The notes beneath the pieces were generated by a model. The model saw nothing but the letters and a program-made list of their open reading frames with translations. It was not told the origin of the DNA and did not search any database. A program made the translations under genes and the position numbers. Source: Chrysopilus asiliformis (lineage: Eukaryota > Arthropoda > Insecta > Diptera > Rhagionidae). Taken from it: a stretch of 64,000 nt of DNA. The stretch covers positions 8,511,942 through 8,575,941 of the forward strand of contig OZ035964.1 of assembly GCA_964034945.1 (NCBI GenBank), read 5' to 3'. This document shows positions 47,401-57,419 of the stretch, piece by piece. Every line of letters begins with the position of its first letter. Position 1 is the stretch's first letter.

Positions 47401-50400
47401 TTTCGTGGCGGTCCAGGGGCTGTAGCAGCGCCTGCAGGGGTTTTTGGGGCGCTCCAGGGGCTGTAGCAGCGCCCGCTGGGGTTTTTGGGGCGCTCCAGGG
47501 GCTGTAGCAGCGCCCGCTGGGGTTTTTGGGGCGCTCCAGGGGCTGTAGCAGCGCCTGCAGGGGTTTTCGTGGCGGTCCATGGGCTGTAGCAGCGTCTGCA
47601 GGGGTTTTTGGGGCGCTCCAGGGGCTGTAGCAGCGCCCGCTGGGGTTTTTGGCTGCTCCAGGGCCTGTAGCACCAGCCCCTGGCGGTTTTTGGCTCAGCA
47701 CCCGCTGGGGTTTTTGGAGCGCTCCAGGGGCTGTAGCAGCGCCCGCTGGGGTTTTTGGCTGCTCCAGGGTCTGTAGCAGCAGCCCCTGGCGGTTCTTGGC
47801 TGGTCCAGGGCCTGTAGCAGCAGCCCTGGCGGTCTTTGGCTGGTCCAGGGCCTGTAGCAGCGCCCGCTGGGGTTTTCGTGGCGGTCCAGGTGCTGTAGCA
47901 GTGCCCGCTGGGGATTTCGTGGCGGTCCAGGGGCTGTAGCAGCGCCCGCTGGGGGTTTTGGGGCGCTCCAGAGGCTGTAGCAGCGCCCGCTGGGGTTTTT
48001 GGGGCGCTCCAGGGGCTGTAGCAGCGCCTGCAGGGGTTTTCGTGGCGGTCCAGGGGCTGTAGCAGCTGGGGTTTTTGGGGCGCTCCAGGGGCTGTAGCAG
48101 CGCCTGCAGGGGTTTTCGTGGCGGTCCAGGGGCTGTAGCAGCGCCTGCAGGGGTTTTTGGGGCGGTCCAGGGGCTGTAGCAGCGCCCGCTGGGGTTTTTG
48201 GGGCGCTCCAGAGGCTGTAGCAGCGCCCGCTGGAGTTTTTGGGGCGCTCCAGGGGCTGTAGCAGCGCCCGCAGGGGTTTTCGTGGCGGTCCAGGGGCTGT
48301 AGCAGCGCCCGCTGGGGATTTCGTGGCGGTCCAGGGGCTGTAGCAGCGCCCGTTGGGGTTTTTGGGGCGCTCCAGAGGCTGTAGCAGCGCCCGCTGGGGT
48401 TTTTGGGGCGCTCCAGGGGCTGTAGCAGCGCCCGCTGGGGTTTTTGGGGCGCTCCAGGGGCTGTAGCGCCGCCTGCAGGGGTTTATGTGGCGGTCCAGGG
48501 GCTGTAGCAGCGCCTGCAGGGGTTTTCGTGGCTGTCCAGGGGCTGTAGCAGCGCCTGCAGGGGTTTTCGTGGCGGTCCAGGAGCTGTAGCAGCGCATGCT
48601 GCAGCACCCACTGAGGATTTTTGGGTGCTCCGGGGCCTGTAGCAGCACCCACTGGCGATTTTTGGGTGCTCCGGGGCCTGTAGCAGCACCCACTGGCAAT
48701 TTTTGGGTGCTTTGGGGCCTGTAGCAGCACCCACTAGCGATTTTTGGGTGCTCCGGGGCCTGTAGCAGCACGCACTGGCAATTTTTGGGTGCTCCGGGGC
48801 CTGTAGCAGCACCCACTGGCGATTTTTGGGTGCCTCGGGGCCTGTAGCAGCACCCACTGGCAATTTTTGGGTGCTTCGGGGCCTGTAGCAGCACCCACTG
48901 GCGATTTTTGGGGGCTCTGGGCCTTTAGCAGCACCCACTGGCGATTTTTGGGTGCTGCGGGGCATGTAGCAGCACCCACTGGCGATTTTTGGGTGCTCCG
49001 GGGCCTGTAGCAGCACCCACTGGCAATTTTTGTGTGCTCCGGGGCCTGTAGCAGCACCCACTGGCAATTTTTGGGTGCTCCGGGGCCTGTAGCAGCACCC
49101 ACTGGCAATTTTTGGGTGCTCCCGGGCCTGTAGCAGCACCCACTGAGGATTTTTGGGTGCTCCGGGGCCTGTAGCAGCGCCCGCTGGGGTTTTCGTGGCG
49201 GTCCAGGTGCTGTAGCAGTGCCCGCTGGGGATTTCGTGGCGGTCCAGGGGCTGTAGCAGCGCCCGCTGGGGTTTTTGGGGCGCTCCAGAGGCTGTAGCAG
49301 CGCCCGCTGGGGTTTTTGGGGCGCTCCAGGGGCTGTAGCAGCGCCTGCAGGGGTTTTCGTGGCGGTCCAGGGGCTGTAGCAGCGCCCGCTGGGGTTTTTG
49401 GGGCGCTCCAGGGGCTGTAGCAGCGCCTGCAGGGGTTTTCGTGGCGGTCCAGGGGCTGTAGCAGCGCCTGCAGGGGTTTTTGGGGCGGTCCAGGGGCTGT
49501 AGCAGCGCCCGCTGGGGTTTTTGGGGCGCTCCAGAGGCTGTAGCAGCGCCCGCTGGAGTTTTTGGGGCGCTCCAGGGGCTGTAGCAGCGCCCGCAGGGGT
49601 TTTCGTGGCGGTCCAGGGGCTGTAGCAGCGCCCGCTGGGGATTTCGTGGCGGTCCAGGAGCTGTAGCAGCGCCCGCTGGGGCTTTTGGGGCGCTCCAGAG
49701 GCTGTAGCAGCGCCCGCTGGGGTTTTTGGGGCGCTCCAGGGGCTGTAGCAGCGCCCGCTGGGGTTTTTGGGGCGCTCCAGGGGCTGTAGCGCCGCCTGCA
49801 GGGGTTTATGTGGCGGTCCAGGGGCTGTAGCAGCGCCTGCAGGGGTTTTCGTGGCTGTCCAGGGGCTGTAGCAGCGCCTGCAGGGGTTTTCGTGGCGGTC
49901 CAGGAGCTGTAGCAGCACCCACTGAGGATTTTTGGGTGCTCCGGGGCCTGTAGCAGCACCCACTGGCGATTTTTGGGTGCTCCGGGGCCTGTAGCAGCAC
50001 CCACTGGCAATTTTTGGGTGCTTTGGGGCCTGTAGCAGCACCCACTAGCGATTTTTGGGTGCTCCGGGGCCTGTAGCAGCACGCACTGGCAATTTTTGGG
50101 TGCTCCGGGGCCTGTAGCAGCACCCACTGGCGATTTTTGGGTGCCTCGGGGCCTGTAGCAGCACCCACTGGCAATTTTTGGGTGCTCCGGGGCCTGTAGC
50201 AGCACCCACTGGCGATTTTTGGGTGCCTCGGGGCCTGTAGCAGCACCCACTGGCAATTTTTGGGTGCTTCGGGGCCTGTAGCAGCACCCACTGGCGATTT
50301 TTGGGGGCTCTGGGCCTTTAGCAGCACCCACTGGCGATTTTTGGGTGCTGCGGGGCATGTAGCAGCACCCACTGGCGATTTTTGGGTGCTCCGGGGCCTG

Positions 50401-52049
50401 TAGCAGCACCCACTGGCAATTTTTGTGTGCTCCGGGGCCTGTAGCAGCACCCACTGGCAATTTTTGGGTGCTCCGGGGCCTGTAGCAGCACCCACTGGCA
50501 ATTTTTGGGTGCTCCCGGGCCTGTAGCAGCACCCACTGAGGATTTTTGGGTGCTCCGGGGCCTGTAGCAGCACCCACTAGCGATTTTTGGGTGCTCCGGG
50601 GCCTGTAGCAGCACGCACTGGCAATTTTTGGGTGCTCCGGGGCCTGTAGCAGCACCCACTGGCGATTTTTGGGTGCCTCGGGGCCTGTAGCAGCACCCAC
50701 TGGCAATTTTTGGGTGCTCGGGGCCTGTAGCAGCACCCACTGGCGATTTTTGGGGGCTCTGGGCCTTTAGCAGCACCCACTGGCGATTTTTGGGTGCTGC
50801 GGGGCATGTAGCAGCACCCACTGGCGATTTTTGGGTGCTCCGGGCCTGTAGCAGCACCCACTGGCAATTTTTGTGTGCTCCGGGGCCTGTAGCAGCACCC
50901 ACTGGCAATTTTTGGGTGCTCCGGGGCCTGTAGCAGCACCCACTGGCAATTTTTGGGTGCTCCCGGGCCTGTAGCAGCACCCACTGAGGATTTTTGGGTG
51001 CTCCGGGGCCTGTAGCAGCACCCGCTGGCGATTTTTGGGTGCTCCGGGGCCTGTAGCAGCACACACTGGCGATTTTTGGGTGCTGCGGGGCATGTAGCAG
51101 CACCCACTGGCGATTTTTGGGTGCTCCGGGGCCTGTAGCAGCACCCACTGGCAATTTTTGTGTGCTCCGGGGCCTGTAGCAGCACCCACTGGCAATTTTT
51201 GGGTGCTCCGGGGCCTGTAGCAGCACCCGCTGGCGATTTTTGGGGGCTCTGGGCCTTTAGCAGCACCCACCGGCGATTTTTGGGTGCTGCGGGGCATGTA
51301 GCAGCACCCACTGGCGATTTTTGGGTGCTCCGGGGCCTGTAGCAGCACACACTGGCGATTTTTGTGTGCTCCGGGGCCTATAGCAGCACCCACTGGCGAT
51401 TTTTGGGTGCTCCGGGGCCTGTAGCAGCACCCACTGGCGATTTCTGGGTGCTCCGGGGTCTGTAGCAGCACCCACTGGCAATTTTTGGGTGCTCCGGGGC
51501 CTGTAGCAGCACCCGCTGGCGATTTTTGGGTGCTCCCGGGCCTGTAGCAGCACCCACTGAGGATTTTTGGGTGCTCCGGGGCCTGTAGCAGCACCCGCTG
51601 GCGATTTTTGTGTGCTTCGGGGTCTGTAGCAGCACCCAGTTGCAATTTTTGTGTGCTCCGGGGCCTGTAGCAGCACCCACTGGCAATTTTTGGGTGCTCC
51701 GGGGCCTGTAGCAGCACCCACTGGCAATTTTTGGGTGCTCCGGGGCCTGTAGCAGCACCCGCTGGCGATTTTTGTGTGCTTCGGGGTCTGTAGCAGCACC
51801 CAGTGGCAATTTTTGTGTGCTCCGGGGCCTGTAGCAGCACCCACTGGCAATTTTTGGGTGCTCCGGGGCCTGTAGCAGCACCCACTGGCAATTTTTGGGT
51901 GCTCCGGGGCCTATAGCAGCACCCACTGGCGATTTTTGGGTGCTCCGGGGCCTGTAGCAGCACCCACTGACGATTTTTGGGTTCTCCGGGGCCTGTAGCA
52001 GCACCCACTGGCGATTTTGGGTGCCCCGGGGCCTGTAGCAGCAGCCCAT
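41467..52049 (-). repeat. GC-rich 41-bp satellite, right half (reverse orientation)
   Basis: Same units as the left half, now on the minus strand. Class B dominates 41.47-48.6 kb with short class-A islands (43.42-43.50, 45.14-45.34 kb). Class A takes over in 48.60-49.16 and 49.91-52.05 kb. The order B then A outward mirrors the left half, but lengths differ (about 10.6 versus 14.0 kb). Local blocks repeat at 1,587 bp (42358 to 43945; 42971 to 44558). Open frames of several hundred codons are repeat by-products. Confidence 0.97.
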
Positions 52050-52251
52050 GGTTTTTTTGTATGCTCACTTTAATTATTTAATTCCTTTTAAAAATCAAAC
52101 AAAGATTTTCCTATATAGAAAATTCTTGGAAATTTTTGGAAAAAAATTTTTGAACAGAGAACCCATTAAGAAAAATCAGAAAAAAATTCTTCCCACTTCT
52201 AAATTCGTTCTTTTTTTTTGTTGAAGAGTCAAAATTTTGTGCGTAAAATTG

Positions 52252-52554
52252 CTTAGAAAAAATAGCTGCATGAGAAGCAATCGATTGGGTGTAAGAATTG
52301 CGATAATTCAGATTATTCCAGACTCAGAAGTTCCGTTTTTCGAACCCTTTTAGCCCTACTTCCGAACGTAGGAATTCCTAGCGCAATACATGATGTCATC
52401 CGCTGAGCCACACACGCACCCACACACCAAGGTCTCCACCGCACAACTGGTGGTCACCTGTCGCTCAGCTTGTGCGCCCACCACCGATCCACCCACCAAC
52501 CGACAGGTTGTGGAGTCGAATTTTTCAAAGGAACAGAAATCTTTATATGGAAAT
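52252..52554 (-). repeat. Module R1, mirrored copy of 26891-27193
   Basis: Carries the same mutated CRE (TGATGTCA on the + strand). It has the one arm-to-arm SNP I found, A at 52498 where 26947 is G. It faces the GC array. Confidence 0.7.
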
Positions 52555-52559
52555 TTGAG

Positions 52560-52740
52560 TTCTCAAAAGTATTTTTCCTACTCAGAAACAATCCCCTAAA
52601 AATTCGAGAAAAATATTTCCCGGATAGAAAAAATCTCGGAAATATTTTTCCTACTCAGAACAATCCCGTAAAAATTTGACAAAAATATTTCCCGGATAGA
52701 AAAGGTCTTGGAAATATTTTTCCTACTCAGAAAAGTTGTT
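52560..52740 (-). repeat. AT-rich satellite, mirrored array 5
   Basis: Mirror of 26705-26885 (about three units). Confidence 0.85.
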
Positions 52741-53104
52741 AAAATTTAGAGAAAAATGTTTTCTGCTTCAAAAAGCCCTACCAAGTTTCATGAAAAAAAT
52801 TGTTCGTGTACAAAAGACCAACAGAAGGTCAGGGAAAAATTTTAGCGCTTCGAAAAGGCCTCCATAAACTCCAAAAAAAAACTTTACTACGTTGAAAAGC
52901 CGTCCAAAAATTCAGAAAGAAAATTTTCCACATGAAAATTGCATTTAAAATTCACACAATGGTTTTTCTGTATAGAAAACACCTTGGAAAATTCTGGAAA
53001 AAATTTTCTGTATAGAAAATCCCCTAAGAAAAAACATGAAATTTTTTTCCAACTTCAAAATTAGTTTTTTTATATTGAAAAGTGAAATTTTTGTACGTAA
53101 AATT

Positions 53105-53404
53105 GCTTAGAGAAAATACTTGCAAGACATGCAGTCGATTGGGTGGAAAAATTGCGATAATTTACACGATTCCGTGCTCAGAAGTTCCCTTTTTCGAACC
53201 CTTCTAGCCCTGCTTCCAAACGAAAAAATTCCTAGCGCGCTGCTGCACGATGTGCATGACGTCATCCGCTGAGCCACAGCCACCCACATGCACCCACCCA
53301 CACACTAAGATGTTCACCGCACAACTGATGCTCACCTGTCGCTCATCTAGCGTGTGCCTCCACCACCCACCCACTCACCCACAGACAGGTTGCGGAGTCG
53401 AATT
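53105..53404 (-). repeat. Module R1, mirrored copy of 26041-26340
   Basis: Intact CRE TGACGTCA. Faces inward. Confidence 0.65.
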
Positions 53405-53861
53405 TTTCATACAAAAAAAAATCTTTTTTGATAATATTCATTTTTCAATCTTTTTTGAAAAATAATTCACATTGGAAAAATCTATCTTGATGTTTTAATT
53501 GATGCCAATAAAATAGGCATCAGACTTGTTTTGATGATCAAAACAGAAAAAATACACTGCAAAAAAAATTCCTGAAATCAAGAAAACAACAAATGAGGTT
53601 TATCCAACGGAAAACTTTTCGCAATTCAAGAAAATTGTGATCATGTCTAGGAAATCACTCCATCGAACATTAGAAAATACTAGGAATTAAACTAGTATTT
53701 TCTAGTTGATCAAATTTTCATTTTCTAGGCACCCAATTGGTTCCAATTTTCTTGAATTGACAACACAAGTTTTACCTAGACGAAAACCTTTTTTTTCGTG
53801 TAAAAGGCCCACCTCCCACCACTCGCTCCCCTCCACGACGACGACGAAGACAGCTGTTTAG

Positions 53862-53983
53862 CGTAGTAAAGGGGATGCGGAATATATTGAAGATTTTTCC
53901 AATGATTTGAAAGCTACTATCGGTCTATGTTCCAGAAGAAAATGCAGGAAGAAAAGTCCAAGAAAATCAAACAATTTTCAACG
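53862..53983 (+). CDS. Candidate exon, unknown protein (mirror of 25583-25462)
   Basis: Bounded by CAGCTGTTTAG and a consensus donor ACG|GTAAGT (GT at 53984). One frame is open throughout (40 codons, including DAEYIEDFSNDLKATIGLC and then a Lys/Arg-rich stretch). A second frame starts at ATG 53927 (MFQKKMQEEKSKKIKQFST) and also runs into the donor. The frames exclude each other, the acceptor is weak, and neither peptide is recognised. Confidence 0.25.
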
Positions 53984-54259
53984 GTAAGTAAAATACAAAT
54001 GTTTTTGATTGGATTTAGACAGTGATGTCTTAAGAAATTCCAACGGGACCCAATTTTAACATTCATCTGAAAAGAAATTTCGGAAAATCCTAACAAAATT
54101 TAGGGAAACTTCTCTAAAACCAAAAAAAAACCTAATATCAAAGGATGCACAGAACAGTTTTGTTCCAAGATAGTCACGAGTTTGAAATATTTCTGATTTA
54201 TATAAATTTAAAAAAATATAGTTAAAAAAGTGACTTTAAAAAAAAACTCACATAACATA

Positions 54260-54370
54260 ATGGCGGCGGTATATGTTGACGATGTTCTTTTACTGCATGA
54301 AGAACGTCCAGCGATGTTCAGCCGCCTTTTTTTCAGGAGCAAACACTTTATATTATACCTGAAATATTAA
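54260..54370 (+). CDS. Candidate small ORF (mirror of 25185-25075)
   Basis: 36 codons from ACATAATGGCGGCGG, identical to the left-arm copy. Same doubts apply: it overlaps a predicted exon on the other strand. Confidence 0.2.
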   Translation: MAAVYVDDVLLLHEERPAMFSRLFFRSKHFILYLKY

Positions 54371-54970
54371 TATTAATTAAAGCACACGCGACGCGCACTA
54401 AAAATGCCCTACTCTCAAAATAATTATTATTTAATTTTATATTTTCACTGCTTATTCGCTCACTTATTGAAAAAAGGCCTTCGCGAATATTAAATTTCAC
54501 TATAATTTTGGAATTATTTCACTAAAACACATTAATCTGAAATAGAAAGAAAAGATTCTTGTCATTCACTGTCGATACTTAAAGAGATTTGGGAAAGGAT
54601 TTTAATAAATCATTTTAACAACGACAATTAAATTGTAGTTAAAAAAATACTTTAAAGTACTCACCCTTTTGATAGCAGGAACAAGGCACGAGCTTCCATC
54701 TCTGTTGTTCTTCCAGGTTGAATCCTGAGTCGCAGAATCGCGCGAATACCTAGCGCTGGCGCGGATCCAAAAACGCTAACGCGGAAATAACGAGTGCGCA
54801 CACGACTACCGAGGCCGGACAAAAAACAGTACACAACTTTCCCGAAAGGTTCCCCCCCCATGTTTTTCCTGAACGCCGCAAAAGGCGTCATGGTGGAAAA
54901 GCGTACGCAATGAGAATAAAAACTAATAAGAAAACTCACCCGAAGACAACATTTATAATTTTTGCGAAGT

Positions 54971-55283
54971 GCTTTTATGAATTACTCCTGGAACTTGCAA
55001 GTCAAGCAATAACCTCGGAAACTATCTGTACGAGGGACACAAATCGCGTCAGCTGTCTTGTACCTCGCGCACAGTTAGCTCTTAGGTTTCTGCCAGACTC
55101 AAAAGAATCGCTATGGGGAGCACGGGCCGAGGAGCTTTCCAGAAACTACCAAAACGAATAACGCAAGTCGCACAAGACTCCAAAAATCACCAGGCTCTTA
55201 ACCAATTCAGAGAGTCCTGTGCGGCTTGAGTTACGCGTCCCGGCTCTTTCCGGCTAGCCACGCGGCTGTCCACCCCTCTTTGG
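54971..55283 (-). repeat. Cassette K, mirror of copy 2
   Basis: Mirror of 24162-24474; the 17-bp stem is preserved. Confidence 0.7.
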
Positions 55284-55960
55284 AGCTTTTCGTCAAAGCA
55301 GAAAAGTGATAGTGACGAAATTACGAACGCAAAGTTTAACAGGATATTAGAAATTCAAAGAAAATTTGGGAAATTCGAATGCCCTGACAAAATTCCAAAA
55401 ACGGTCAAATATGACAAAACCACCACTGTTTTAACAGCACCAAAAAACACGTAGCCGCATGAAGGCCCTACATGCGACTGCAGTCCGTATAGATATGGAA
55501 CCAGAAATGAGCAAAAAACAGTACTCCACGGACCTTTAGAATGAGTAATGACCCATTCGCGGCTCCGATGGCACTGCCTCCACTTTTCCTGGCATTCGAT
55601 GATAAACTAATAAGACTACTCTACATTAATTTCGACCGTTTTCGAGAAGATTGTAATGAAATTTATAACTGAATCGCGACCAAGTACGGTTAAGGCCAAA
55701 CAGCATATTTTTGAATATATCCCGAAAGATTCGGACGAGGGTCTCTTTCGTGCAAACCTTTTAATTACGATTCGACCAGAACAGGAAAGCAAAAGGTACT
55801 CCACGGACCTTTAGAACACGTAATGACCCATTCGCGGTTCCGATGGCACCTAATACCCCCGATCCCAGTATAAATAACGCGACTCTAAGTATTTAACCGT
55901 AACTTGGAACTATCCTCCCAACTTTTAACCCAAGACTTCATTTTTGCTTTTAAGAAAATA

Positions 55961-56273
55961 GCTTTTAGGAATTACTCCTGGAACTTGCAAGTCAAGCAAT
56001 AACCGCGGAAACTATCTGTACGAGGGATACAAGTCGCGTCAGCTGTCTTATACCTCGCGCACAGTTAGCTCTTCGGTTTCTGCCAGACTCAAAAGAACCG
56101 TTATGGGGAGCACGGGCCGAGGAGCTTTCCAGAAACTACCGAAACGAATAACGCAAGTCGCGCAAGACTCCAAAAATCACCAGGCTCTTAACCAATTCAG
56201 AGAGTCCTGTGCGACTTGAGTTACGCGTCCCGGCTCTTTCCGGTTAGCTACGCGGCTGTCCTCCCCTCTTTGG
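55961..56273 (-). repeat. Cassette K, mirror of copy 1
   Basis: Mirror of 23172-23484. The 54-bp L repeats lie between the cassettes at 55521-55574 and 55796-55849. Confidence 0.7.
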
Positions 56274-56551
56274 TGTTTTCCATCAAGCAGAAAGGGAATA
56301 TTGGTAAAAACTTGGACGCTGAAATTGCGTAATCATTAAACACGACCACGAGCACTTAAGCGGATAGGAACGTTAACGCGGATACGAGCGTTAACGCGGA
56401 TACGAGTGCTATCACGAACACGAGCACTTATTTTGTATCGCGGCGGGCCCAACGGAGGGTAAATCGATTGAGGTGATCTGAAAAAAAAATATATATTGTA
56501 GACTATGATAGATATAAGAATATTTTAAAATGAACTTATTTACAAAGTATT

Positions 56552-56914
56552 AGCTGTTTTTTAAATGATCCGATCAGATAAATTCTCATACAAATTCGTA
56601 ACCCAAATTTCATCTGGATTATGATTTGATTTGCTTTCTGGATCAATGAGAAACAAAAAAAAATTCGCTCGGCGTGTTTCTGAGCTTTTTGACTTCTATT
56701 TCATAGGTGTGTGTGGATATTGAATACTTTTTCCGCCACAAATCTAGACAAACAGAAGCTTTTTTTCTAGCTGGTATTTGTATAGCTTTTCTCGATCTTA
56801 AAAGTTATTGCCACGATTCGTTTTAACATAACCTAAAAACAAATTTAAACCCACAATAAACGTTAATTTAAACATTCATATAACGATCGTGATCGGATCA
56901 TTAAAAAAACCGCT
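56552..56914. mobile_element. MITE-like element, mirrored copy
   Basis: Mirror of 22532-22894 with both 25-bp termini (TGATCGGATCATT and reverse complement) intact. Confidence 0.6.
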
Positions 56915-57419
56915 GGATTGTCAAACACTTATGACGTGGAAGGCAACAAAAAAAAAATTTTAAAAACCGACAAGAATATTGCAAGTTTTTATTAATTTAA
57001 ATTCATGTAAAAAATTTGTAGAAAATTTATTTAGCTTGAAGAGCAAAAGGGATACTAATAAAAGACTCACCCTAAAAGGCAGCTCCAACGACAGTTTCCT
57101 TATGAAAATTTCGTTGCGGCCACATAAAAATTACGAAAAACGAAAGCGAACACTTTAAAACACACTAATCTGAAATAAAAAGAAAAGATTTTTGTCAGTC
57201 ATTGTCGATACCAAAATGATTTCGGAATGGATTTTAATAAATTACAGTAAAAGTGTTTTAAATGAAAAATATTACAAAGTACTCACCCTTTTGATAGCCG
57301 GAACAAGACACGAGCTTCCATCTCTGTTGTTCTTCCAGGTTGAAAAAAAATCTTTCTCAAATAAAATACATTTTAAAATATCAACAAATATATATCTAGA
57401 TAAATCCTACTAATAAAGG

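Larger units (their letters stand above)
54252..57343 (-). ncRNA. Candidate spliced transcript, right arm (mirror)
   Basis: Mirror of the left-arm chain; predicted exons 57343-57287, 57169-57071, 56477-54940, 54724-54665, 54536-54464 and 54358-54252. All splice dinucleotides I checked are intact in this arm too. Transcription would run toward the GC array, head-on with the left-arm transcript. Confidence 0.35.

Noticed and set aside
27396..52049. CRISPR-like array reading of the 40-41-bp repeats
   Set aside because: Repeats are directly adjacent without unique spacers, no cas genes exist, and the context is eukaryotic.
41424..52068. Long minus-strand frames (up to 603 codons) in the right half of the GC satellite
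   Set aside because: Same by-product of the inverted units. Frame ends follow unit indels rather than gene structure.
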